Shown here piece after piece: positions 55,057 through 64,000 of a stretch of DNA of 64,000 nt. Position numbers and translations under genes: made by a program. The notes below the pieces were generated by a model. The model did not search any database. It had not been told where the DNA came from and saw only the letters and a list, made by a program, of their open reading frames with translations. Source of the DNA: Terebella lapidaria (taxonomy: Eukaryota > Annelida > Polychaeta > Terebellida > Terebellidae); NCBI GenBank assembly GCA_949152475.1, contig OX424566.1, positions 29,798,423-29,862,422 on the forward strand, given 5' to 3'. Each line of letters opens with the position of its first letter. Within the stretch, counting starts at the first letter, position 1.

Positions 55057-55890
55057 CTGGGCACATGACGTCTTTTTCCCGTCATTTGGTGACGTCTTAT
55101 TTACGTCTCATCTTGGTCTTATATGCAAAACTAAAATACGTCTTTTATATGACAGTAAAATGACGTCTTTTCGATAACAGTAAAAAGACTTCTTTTATAT
55201 AACAGTAAAAAGACGTCTTTTGGACGATGTAATAAGTCGCTGAATATACACAGCCTCTCCCTGCACTGATCACTGGGCTGTTTGCTTGGATCATTTACAA
55301 TCGCATCCAGCCGGCAGCGGATAACCAAGCCTCATATCGGGTAGAGGGCTGCTAGCCTATCAGATACTGAGCTCTGACTGCCTCCGGCCTTGAGTGGGGC
55401 ACATGTGTCCCGAGCGGCGAGTCAGCAGCCACTGAGTTCTGTCTGGAAAGCCTAGTCTCACAGATCATATACCAAGAAGTGTACAAATTCAGAACGAGGT
55501 CAAGTCAGGTCAGCGTGCAAGTTAACAGTCAATATACACAGGAAGGGATACATGCAGCTCCGCGTCGCTTGGGCTGGGACACATGCAGCTCTTGCAGTTG
55601 TAGCACTCAAGGCCGGAGGCTAGAGCGGTGCATTTGAAAACCCTTAGATCAAATTCTAAAGGCCAACAGCATGTAGATCTATATATGTTCAGTACAATCT
55701 AGACTATAGCTAGCTGTAGGACAAGAAGTTCAAAAACATATTCCTTGTGCGAAATATAGTTTTAGGCCTATATCTGTGTTACCAGTAGTAAAACGACGTC
55801 TTAAAGACGTCTTTTTTTAGTCACGACCGTCGTAGTGAATGCGACGAGAAAACGACCTAAAAAGACGTCTTAATCATGTCGTGTGTCCAG
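55057..55890. mobile_element. Probable MITE with AGACGTCTTTT subterminal repeats
   Basis: The left end CTGGGCACATGACGTCTTTT and right end AAAAGACGTC ... CGTGTGTCCAG are imperfect inverted complements. The motif GACGTCTTTT recurs at least six times within 150 bp of either end. No transposase frame. It begins 18 bp after the exon 11 donor of gene B. No certain target duplication is visible. Confidence 0.5.
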
Positions 55891-56169
55891 GGGGTGGTTT
55901 CCTATCAGATGTATGAACTCAAGACTGTGCAACGCTCAGTATTCATCCTTTATCAGGCACTTCATCAGCCGGTATTTATTATTCGGGCTGTAACTCAGAT
56001 CGATTCCGCTGATAATATGTGTATAGGTTGTGTATATAATTTCTGATTGCAAACTCGAGCCAACGACTATAATTTTTAGAAAACCATAACAATTACAGTT
56101 ACCATAAAGGTGTATACAATCTATAACGCGACATACTACCGTTATATACACCGTTATGGTAATGTAATT
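55891..56169. other. Intron 11 of gene B; small hairpin
   Basis: No exon seen. An imperfect 20-bp inverted repeat (TTACCATAAAGGTGTATACA / TATATACACCGTTATGGTAA) lies at about 56098-56162. Confidence 0.4.
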
Positions 56170-56557
56170 AAGGCATTTCGGAAGAAATGCCTTTATGGTT
56201 TTAGCAGAAATTTTTTTTTCCGCCGTTTTGGTTTCCGACCGATAACTTTAGTTTGCCTCGATGTACCTTCGCCAAATTTTCAGCATTGGTCAGACATATT
56301 ATGTGGAAGAACCCTGTTGTTTTTCAGCCGGATCCGGGGTCCGTGAGGTCCGTGAGGATGAAATCAATGTTTTTTTGGACTTTGTTTCCGCACGATAACT
56401 CAAAAAGTATGTAGGCAATGGCTGCAGAAATATTGCACGGAGGTTCATATATCAATAGGGAAGAACCCTATTTATTTTGGGATCAATCTGTCAAACGACC
56501 TTTGACCTAGAGGTCGGAAGAGTTTTCGCCTAGTCATCCTTGAGGTTTCCTGCATAT
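56170..56557. repeat. Interspersed repeat, copy 2 (cut by LTR element copy 2)
   Basis: It shares with 15829-16240 the leading AAATGCC hairpin, a T-rich tract, and GTCCGTGAGGTCCGTGAGG, through to TCATCCTTGAGG. It stops at the LTR boundary at 56558, so the LTR element inserted into this repeat. Confidence 0.75.
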
Positions 56558-57945
56558 TGTAACGGGTTTGAACCCTTCTGTGACGTCTTGATGAACCGGT
56601 TTTCTAGGGAGGTGGGTGAGTTGTTGTTTAACCGGAGCTGAAACGGTAAAACTCCGGGAAACTGCTACTGTTGTACGGTTGAACTCCGGCTAGAAGTCTC
56701 TAAGGTTGGTAGCGTGGTCTGGAATGGACCTCTTAACCGTTGCCCGACTGCTAATCTGCAACTGCACCTGTAAAGTAAGGATCCGGAGGCGTTTCCGTCT
56801 CCGGGTACTGCAACTGCTCCGTCGGGAAACCGCTTTACTGCAACAGCTCCGTCGTTTTCCGTCTTACTGCAAACTGCGACTGCGCCTGGAATAAAGAATC
56901 CGGGAACGTTGCCGTTTCCGAATACTGCAACCGCTCTGCCAGGTTCCGCCGCACTGCAATCTGCTCCGGTTGGCTCCGCCTCACCGCAACCTGCGACTGT
57001 ACCTGAAATGGAGTATCTCGGAAGTGTTCCCACTTCCGGTTACCGCAACCGCTCCGTCAGGTACTGCCTCTGCAACTCCGTCGTCCGGTACCGCCTCTGC
57101 AACTGCTTCGTCGTTCCCGTCTCTGCAACTGCTCCGTCCGATACCGCCTCCGTAGTTGCTCCGTTGATTTCCACCTCCGTCTCCGTCTCCGACTCCTTCC
57201 TCGGTGATCTGGGTTCTTAGATCACCCTAAGACGTCGTTACAACTTGGTCTTAACCGACTGTAGTCTTATCTCCCTTTACTCCGTATAACTGTCTTTTCC
57301 GGGAAACTAACTTTATTATAACTTCCAGTTCCCTAACGAACACGGAAAAACAACTCGGTTGAAGTTTTCATGTTTATTTTCCAAGTTCACAGTCGGAAGA
57401 CTTAACTGCTATCATCTGGATGACTCTATCCGGAACAAGGGAGTACTCTGCTATGGGAGAAGGGGTCTGCACAGGTCGACGTCAGGACACCAACTCCGCC
57501 GTCCGCTGTGAAGCGGGGGCTTTTATAGACCTGAGACCCACGTCACGTGACCAACCTATTGTGACGTCATAGTCCGCCAAAACACTGATATTTTCCGGAT
57601 TTCTAAAAACACTCTAGAACCAATCAGTGGCTGACACGTCACCTTTTAAACCGAAAATGAGGCTGATCACATGACCTTCCGGAAATAACGTCATTACGTT
57701 TTTGTACTCCATTGTTCCGGCTCCGTCTCCGGTTCCGTCTCCGTCTCCGGATCCGTCTCCGGCTTTACCAACATCATAAATTACTAAGTTCCGAGACGGA
57801 AAACCTTTAAAACATTAACAATACGGAACCGTATGAACCTTTAAACACATATACACCCTAATAAACGGTTATTTAACCATAATATCACAAAATACTAACA
57901 TAATTACCTAGGGGAAACCTTTGGGTACGCCCCAAAACCGTTACA
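56558..57945 (-). repeat. 3' LTR of copy 2
   Basis: 1388 bp, same TGTAACGG...CCGTTACA ends and promoter motifs as copy 1, about 0.5 percent different by eye. Confidence 0.95.
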
Positions 57946-58210
57946 CTCCCCCTTCCTTAGACTCTGTTCGTCCCGAACAGAACAATATCACATATATACA
58001 AATTGTCAACCGTTAAACTGTCCGTAAAATCAAACACAACTTGTCTCCGTGATCCGGGTACTGGTATCTCTTAACTAGTTTACCGTCACTGTACCCGGAT
58101 ATCTTGCTTGTTCCGTTTCCCACTTTTTAACTCTTAATTATACTAGAATCCGGGAAACGGTTCTTCTTTCTTCTCCTTGCGCCGACTTGACTTGCGACGA
58201 CTTGCGACGA

Positions 58211-60058
58211 CTACTGCCCACCAGTATCACGGCGCGAACTGCTCCCCGACGGCGGACGAGGTGGAATGGTCTGTGGTACCAACGGTCGTCCGAAGCTTGT
58301 TCCTCTGGCATCAACCGGGAGAAGATCCGGATCATGGAGGCTCCACTGGGGCGGGACGTAGAACCCATTCCTGAGGCGTTCGTCTCGGATGGACCAATCT
58401 GGAATCCGGACGATCTGACGGGTCGGGACGAGACCAAACGGTGACTCTCTCTGCTCCATGATCTCCACGTAGACGCCGGAGTCTCTCATCTCGGCTGGCC
58501 CCCACTGCTCCGGTCCCCAACGTACTGCATAGTATCTGGCGTGCTCCGGGACTGCGGGCGCAAAGACGGAAGCGCTCCGTCCCCCAATATTCACCGGGAA
58601 ACAATGTGACGGACACGGTTGAGTTGAAGGACCGCCAAACGGGTAGAATGTGTAGGGTGGACTCTGGGTTGGTGCTCGGACTTGGCTCCTTCCGGACCGC
58701 TCACTGGAAGACTGTCGAGGTCGGGTCTCCACCGGAGACAGGATTCCGGGTGTAGCTCTGGCTTGGTCTACCAGGATACTCCTCCGGGCTCTCTGCACGT
58801 CCGCATGGCTTCGTTCAGACGCGGAAGACTCCATTCCGTCATCCCTAGCCGCTGAACTGGTTCTGCTTCCGGCTACTGCTTGAATGGTTGCCGGCAAAGT
58901 TCGTTCCGTGGATCCTCGGGTCTCCGTCTCACTGCCAGCTCTGCTCCGGGTTCCGCCTTCCGTTTTGGTCTCCGGTCTGCCTCCTGATCTGCCAATGGGT
59001 CTGCTGTCCGCTCGGCTATCTGCTCTGCTATCTGCTCTATCTGCTCTGCTATCGGCTCGGCTATCTGCTCGGCCGCTGGATCTGATTTCTGCTCCGCCTC
59101 CGGGCCGGACAATCACACTGCTCACTGCTCTGCCACTGCTAGTTGTTCTCGGAGGTGGACTCCGGAAAAGGTCTTCCTCATCGTCTCGGCTCTGCATTTC
59201 CGCAATGTCCGCCACTCCCACTTCTGCCGTTGCTCCGCTGGAACCTTCCTCCAACAGCCGGAACTTGTAGTCATACACCCCCTTGCCTTTTCCCTTGACA
59301 CTGCCTCCGGAAGACTTGGGTGGGGTGTGTCGTTTCTCCTCTCGACCACGTTCTCCGCCTCGGTCCTTGGCTCGCTCCGGGCTCTCCTTCCTGTATTCTC
59401 GGCGTTGATGGCGTCCGGATTTATCCGGCGAACGGCTGCGACTCCGCTTCTTTCCGCGGTCTCGATCTGCTCCGGTACCTCGAGATGGGTCAGGGCTGTT
59501 TTTCCGGGAGGTGTTCCGGGAAGAACTCCGGGTCACAGGCGGCTTAACCGGCTTCGGATCTCCTGGTTCCTGCAACTCGTCTTCACTTGCCATGATTTTC
59601 AGCTCCGCTTCCTCTTCCGAACTGCTCTCCGCCTCCGTGGACGAAACGTCGGCTGCTAGTGTGGCCACCGACTGGGTACCGGAACGGTACCGGGTCCGGG
59701 ACGAAACCGAACCTCCCGACTCCGACTCCGTATCCGACAACTGGTCAAGCCGTGTTACCGGCTTCTTGCTTTTCCGTGGGGTCATCTTGGACCGGAGGCT
59801 TTTCTCCTCAAACTGCTCTCTGCCCACCCTCAGTCGAATCGGGTTTGCGTCCATTGCGTGCCGGGACTGCAGATGCTTCTGTGTTCCCTCTTTCCGTCTG
59901 CTCCAATGGTCACACTGCGGACAGGCGAAGACGGTGACTTCACTTGTGTGCTGCTCCGTGACATGCCGGAGCAACGTGTGCTTGCTCTTGAACTCTAGGT
60001 TGCAGTCTCCACACCGGTGAGGGCGGGGCTTGCGGGGTGTTGTCTTTACTTTCGGCAT
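58211..60058 (-). CDS. ORF4 of LTR element copy 2: zinc-finger, Arg/Ser-rich protein (615 aa)
   Basis: Counterpart of 43221-45080 with both C2H2 fingers, the RS-rich region and the same C-terminal half. The main difference is a shorter SRAD repeat. A TATAAAA/CACGTG/CCAAT module lies upstream (about 60136-60190). Confidence 0.8.
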   Translation of the reverse strand: MPKVKTTPRKPRPHRCGDCNLEFKSKHTLLRHVTEQHTSEVTVFACPQCDHWSRRKEGTQKHLQSRHAMDANPIRLRVGREQFEEKSLRSKMTPRKSKKPVTRLDQLSDTESESGGSVSSRTRYRSGTQSVATLAADVSSTEAESSSEEEAELKIMASEDELQEPGDPKPVKPPVTRSSSRNTSRKNSPDPSRGTGADRDRGKKRSRSRSPDKSGRHQRREYRKESPERAKDRGGERGREEKRHTPPKSSGGSVKGKGKGVYDYKFRLLEEGSSGATAEVGVADIAEMQSRDDEEDLFRSPPPRTTSSGRAVSSVIVRPGGGAEIRSSGRADSRADSRADRADSRADSRADSRPIGRSGGRPETKTEGGTRSRAGSETETRGSTERTLPATIQAVAGSRTSSAARDDGMESSASERSHADVQRARRSILVDQARATPGILSPVETRPRQSSSERSGRSQVRAPTQSPPYTFYPFGGPSTQPCPSHCFPVNIGGRSASVFAPAVPEHARYYAVRWGPEQWGPAEMRDSGVYVEIMEQRESPFGLVPTRQIVRIPDWSIRDERLRNGFYVPPQWSLHDPDLLPVDARGTSFGRPLVPQTIPPRPPSGSSSRRDTGGQ

Positions 60059-60233
60059 TCTGATTCTCTGCTTTGTATCGATGTTGACTCAGCTACAGCA
60101 AACTGCCTTCTGCATCCGGTAACAGCTAACTGCCCCTTTTATAGTCTCTGGAAGTCACGTGACTGGCTTATCTGCTTGATGATTGGCTGCTCAGCAAACT
60201 GCAACTCCTCCTGGTGGTCTTCTTGGATAAATA

Positions 60234-60270
<37 letters not shown>

Positions 60271-60368
60271 CCGTGTTGTTGCTGCTAACTGCCACCGCTT
60301 CTTCCGTCTCCGCCAAACTGCCAACCGCCTCCGTCAACCGCTATACTGCCAACCGCCTCCGTCTACTT

Positions 60369-61133
60369 TCACACTGCCTTCGCTTCCGTCCAGGAGTCCT
60401 CATCTGCCGTCTCATACTCCGACTCATCCGTCTCCGGCTCCGAAGTGGGAGAAGGTGGTCTATATTCCCACACTCGGATCTCTGCCTCCCAGTCTTCCAC
60501 CGGCTGATCTTCCTCTTCGGGTTTCTCCCAATCGTCTGCTTGATCCGGCATAACTGCTCTGACCGCCTCTGCAATCAGCTCCAACTCCTGATCCCAGCTT
60601 TCCGGAGGAGCGTCGTCGGCGGCCCGGAGACAGCCCTGTGGATCCGGAACCCATTCCGGGAGATCTAACTGCTCCGGTTGTCCGATGGGGGCGGCTGCTC
60701 CGGCATCCCAGTCAGGGCCAAACGGAAGCTGGTCCGCAAAAGTTTCCGGAACTGTATTCTCCCTTGGTGACCGGGTGCAGAATCGCCGGAAGCGCCTATG
60801 CCGGGACTGCGTTGCTGTTCCCCGCCAGGCCGAATCAAAGGTTCCCACATGGTGGAGGGTGGCCTCGTCCTGAGGAGGACGGTTCCCGGAAGGGTACTTC
60901 CACCCGTGCATCTCCCGGAGATGCCTCCTAAGGTCGTTCGCCCGGTTGCCATAGAAGGCACACAAACAGCAATGAAATCTCTGGGCTGGGCACACATGCC
61001 GTCTCCGGTCCCTCGCACTCTCAAACATCCGGTCACACCGCTTACACAGCCGGCTATAATCCAGTGGCTGCGGGGTTGCCCAATCTCTGCTCCGGCCGCG
61101 ATCTTGTCTATCAAGGAACGCCGAGTAGGCCAT
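60369..61133 (-). CDS. ORF3 of LTR element copy 2: zinc-finger protein (254 aa)
   Basis: Counterpart of 45399-46163, equal length, with the same Cys/His clusters and acidic tail. The promoter module upstream (about 61367-61440) keeps TCACGTGA, CCAAT and TGACGTCA. Confidence 0.75.
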   Translation of the reverse strand: MAYSAFLDRQDRGRSRDWATPQPLDYSRLCKRCDRMFESARDRRRHVCPAQRFHCCLCAFYGNRANDLRRHLREMHGWKYPSGNRPPQDEATLHHVGTFDSAWRGTATQSRHRRFRRFCTRSPRENTVPETFADQLPFGPDWDAGAAAPIGQPEQLDLPEWVPDPQGCLRAADDAPPESWDQELELIAEAVRAVMPDQADDWEKPEEEDQPVEDWEAEIRVWEYRPPSPTSEPETDESEYETADEDSWTEAKAV

Positions 61134-62185
61134 TCCGGAAGGCCGGGAAACTGAAATTGTCGATCTACTGCACTGCTTTTACTGCACCGCTTCTGCACCG
61201 CTTCTCCGGACTGGTGGTCTTCCGGGAAACACTTAGTCGTTTTTCACTGCAAAATCTGTTGCTACCGGAAAATGCTGGACTTGATTCGATTCCGCCAAAC
61301 TTTGTCTGCGATGTGCACAGCTCGAGGTCTGCTCTCCAACTGCTGTCAGAGCCCGATTTCGAGGCCCTTATATACCCTTTCTGCTCACGTGATTTGAAAA
61401 GCTCCATGCTGATTGGCTGCCTCAGGAGTGACGTCACAATTATGCAAAAACTCAACCGTTAACCGAGAGGTGTCCGTCTCCGGCTCAACCGGCTTCTCCG
61501 GGTTTTTCCGGCTCCCTTTCAACTGCTTCTCCGAGCGAAGTATCTGCAATTTTGAAGTATCTCTGCCATCAGGAGGGTTGAAAAGAGTCTCAGCCAGTTG
61601 AATCTGCCTCTCAGACGAACATCTAGACTGCAAGTTGGGCGTTTCCGCCATCTGTACTGCTTCGTCAACTGCATATCTGCTCACTGGTATTACTGCTTGT
61701 CGACACTGGAAACTGCATACATTCTTGTCCAGAAGGAGGGCCCTTCCTATCTGGAATGATGTTTCACCGCTTCTGTCGATCTGCAGCCGGTTTGCTGTCT
61801 CTGCTAAGTGGAAACTCCGGTTGGATGTCTACAGCCGGAAAACTTTTCCGTCTTAATTCTCTGAATACGGAAGACGTGTAGCTGCTTCTCTGGAGATACT
61901 AGACCGCTAACCCAGGTTCTTCTGGACTCCTGGCCGCTACCCTGGACTGGTTGACTATGCGCTCAAACCAGTCAGAACCTCAAGGATGTCTCTATCCGGT
62001 CTCTGCACCGCTTTCCGCTCTGCTTCCTTTCTCCGCCCTGTTTCCGGAACCAGCACTTACTCACTGCTTCGACTTCTTGCGGTCGCTCTCTGCCGGAACT
62101 CAACGTTTTACCAGGGTCTCAGCTATCTCCTTCTCCTGCTCTACAGCTCACTCCGTCTTCTAATATTTCTGCGTCCTCTGCGGCT

Positions 62186-64000
62186 TTACTCCGAGTCCGT
62201 ATCCGACTCAGAGACCGTCGGTTCCGTCTCCGGAACACTACTCTGCTTCGGCGGCTCCGTCTGCCTCCAGGAATCCGCCATTCTCCGCTTCATCCATCTC
62301 GGATGCTTGACGCCATTATACGGTTTCAGCAAATCGAAGTGAACCACCTTCTGTCGAGTTTCACTCTCTGCAATCTCGTAGGTCACGTCGGTAAATCTGC
62401 TCAGCACTAGCTTTGGACCGCTCCACTTCCTCTGCAACTTGGGAGCTTTGCCCTTCTTCCGTGTTTTGACCGCCATCCACACTCGGTCTCCTGGCTGGAA
62501 CTGATTGTTGACCTTCCTCCGGTCGTACAGCTTCTTCTGCCGTTCCATTTCTCTGCCAGATTTCGCTCGAACCGCCTTGTATACCGCCTCTAGTCGCTCC
62601 CGGAGCTGACTGCCATACTCTGTTACTTCTGCCGTTGATTCTCCCGGCGGTCTGCCAATCAGTAACTCTACCGGAGTGTTGACTTCTCTGCCCAGCATCA
62701 GCAAGTTGGGACTCTGCCCGGTTGTCTCCTGCGGGGTACTCCGGTAAGCTGCCATTGCCAACGGAACTAGCTGATCCCAGTTGGTCTGCCGCTCGCTTAC
62801 GTACAGGCTCAAGATCTGCTGCAGCGTCCGGTTGAATCGCTCGATGAAACCGTCCGACTGAGGTCGGAAAGCGGTTGTCCGTGTCTTGTGAATCCCCAGG
62901 ATTCTGCAAACATTTCTCAGCAAGTCGGACTCGAAATTTCTGCCTTGGTCGGTGTGTATCTCCATCGGGATACCGTACCGCGCTGCAAACTGGTTGACGA
63001 ATATGTCCGCAACCGTCACCGCTTCCTGATTCGGCATCGGGTAAGCCTCTACCCACTTGGTGAAGTAATCGCCGATTACTAAGATGTACCGGTTCCCCCG
63101 GGTGGATTTAGGTAACGGACCCATCACGTCCATTGCCACCCTTTCCATGGGCGCTCCAACCCGGTATTTCTGCATCGGAGATCGTTTCAAGTTCTGCATA
63201 CTTCTTGACGCACATTCGTCACAGCTCAGCACCCACTGCTTTATGTCCCGCATCATAGCCGGCCAGAAATACCGCCTCCGAATGCTAGCCGCCATCCTTC
63301 TGCTTCCGAGGTGTCCTCCCGTCCGGCTCTGGTGGGCCAGACGGAAAATCTCCTGTCTCAGCTCCTTCGGGGTTATTAACTGCATTCGGCTGGTTCCTTC
63401 TGCCGTTTTCCATTTCCGGTAGACTACTCCGTCGACTTTCAGCAAGGTCTTCCGCATCCCGTACAGCACTTTCTCCTCGCTGCTCATGCTGGAAAAGTCT
63501 GCACTGCCAGCTGTACCGCTCCCGTCGATCAGCGACGTCACCAGTGAGTACCATGGTTCTGCTTGCTGCATTCTCCGCAAATCATCTGGTCGATATTTCT
63601 GCCCCAGCACAGTATCCTGGTCCGCATTCTCCGCCAGCCTAATCTGCTCTGCAACCGCATCCGCTTTTCCTGGAACTGCCTTCTCCGTCACCGCAACCGC
63701 AATCGGCTTCCGGAACACTGCTTTTTCCGTCACCGCAACCGCAACCGGCTTCCGGGACGCTGCTTTCTCCGTCACCGTCACCGCAACCGCAACCGGCTTC
63801 CGGGACGCTGCTTTCTCCGTCACCGCAACCGCAACCGGCTTCCGGGACGCTGCTTTCTCCGTCACCGCAACCGCAACCGGCTTCCGGGACGCTGCTTTCT
63901 CCGTCACCGCAACCGCAACCGGCTTCCGGGACGCTGCTTTCTCCGTCACCGCAACCGCAACCGGCTTCCGGGACGCTGCTTTCTCCGTCAGTTCTGCTTC
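62186..64000 (-). CDS. pol: pol of LTR element copy 2, C-terminal part (continues past window)
   Basis: The frame is open from the stop at 62186 to the window edge. It contains the integrase (H-H-C-C, then D, D, E as in copy 1), the GPY/F end and the 14-residue linker repeats (63670-64000), here mostly the TEKAASRKPVAVAV type. Confidence 0.9.
   Translation of the reverse strand, partial: EAELTEKAASRKPVAVAVTEKAASRKPVAVAVTEKAASRKPVAVAVTEKAASRKPVAVAVTEKAASRKPVAVAVTVTEKAASRKPVAVAVTEKAVFRKPIAVAVTEKAVPGKADAVAEQIRLAENADQDTVLGQKYRPDDLRRMQQAEPWYSLVTSLIDGSGTAGSADFSSMSSEEKVLYGMRKTLLKVDGVVYRKWKTAEGTSRMQLITPKELRQEIFRLAHQSRTGGHLGSRRMAASIRRRYFWPAMMRDIKQWVLSCDECASRSMQNLKRSPMQKYRVGAPMERVAMDVMGPLPKSTRGNRYILVIGDYFTKWVEAYPMPNQEAVTVADIFVNQFAARYGIPMEIHTDQGRNFESDLLRNVCRILGIHKTRTTAFRPQSDGFIERFNRTLQQILSLYVSERQTNWDQLVPLAMAAYRSTPQETTGQSPNLLMLGREVNTPVELLIGRPPGESTAEVTEYGSQLRERLEAVYKAVRAKSGREMERQKKLYDRRKVNNQFQPGDRVWMAVKTRKKGKAPKLQRKWSGPKLVLSRFTDVTYEIAESETRQKVVHFDLLKPYNGVKHPRWMKRRMADSWRQTEPPKQSSVPETEPTVSESDTDSE

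Larger units (their letters stand above)
56558..64000 (-). mobile_element. Ty3/gypsy-type LTR retrotransposon, copy 2 (partial, runs off window)
   Basis: Same family and orientation as copy 1: 3' LTR, polypurine tract (57946-57958), ORF4, ORF3 and the integrase half of pol up to the window edge. All visible ORFs are open. The 3' LTR differs from those of copy 1 by about seven substitutions in 1388 bp. It is again preceded by ATAT (56554-56557). It lies in intron 11 of gene B if that gene continues. Its 5' LTR, gag and the rest of pol are outside. Confidence 0.95.

Noticed and set aside
55039-56557. Exons 12-15 of SLC5 gene B
   Set aside because: No sequence resembling gene A exon 12 (AVVSGFLCAAA type) follows exon 11 before the second LTR element; they presumably lie beyond 64000.
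1-64000. tRNA, rRNA or other structured RNA genes
   Set aside because: None recognised by eye; the only tRNA-like text is the 18-nt tRNA-Leu match at the primer binding site.

Overview
This is animal nuclear DNA: genes split by many GT-AG introns, no operons, an AT-rich background, and heavy loads of minisatellites, MITE-like DNA elements, a LINE and two LTR retrotransposons. Repeat style and gene families suggest a lophotrochozoan, most likely a bivalve mollusc; the species is an inference, not read directly.

Region by region. (1) 18-13259, plus strand: seven in-phase exons encode about 368 residues ending in a death domain. Its long introns hold a 70-bp minisatellite (about 2010-5045), fold-back elements built from 20-bp units (5627-8524), and a 1.9-kb terminal-inverted-repeat element inside a 135-bp repeat array (8545-12120). 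(2) 13260-20012: intergenic repeats, no convincing gene. (3) 20013-27581, plus: a complete 15-exon SLC5 sodium/solute symporter gene of 650 residues (gene A), whose terminal exon is duplicated at 29021-29167. (4) 31866-55038 and beyond, plus: a paralogous SLC5 gene (gene B), 11 exons visible. Exons 2-11 have the same lengths and phases as in gene A. Its introns carry a PIF/Harbinger-type MITE, a LINE preceded by a NADAR-domain ORF, and a complete 12.7-kb Ty3/gypsy-type LTR element. A second copy of that LTR element starts at 56558 and runs off the window. Both LTR copies are antisense to gene B.

Most striking observations. In gene A, a 3' splice site has been amplified into a 42-bp minisatellite (about 10 acceptor copies, the nearest upstream ones open and in frame), and a 5' splice site into a 32-bp minisatellite (about 39 donor copies). 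The LTR element carries two extra C2H2 zinc-finger ORFs downstream of pol. Each lies behind its own TATA box with a TCACGTGA site and a CCAAT box, the same module as in the LTR. Together these suggest a three-promoter retrotransposon.

The two SLC5 genes are a tandem head-to-tail duplication of SMCT/SMVT/NIS-like membrane transporters; substrate cannot be told from the sequence. Exon boundaries were derived by eye from splice signals, phase continuity and agreement between paralogues. No database or alignment was run.
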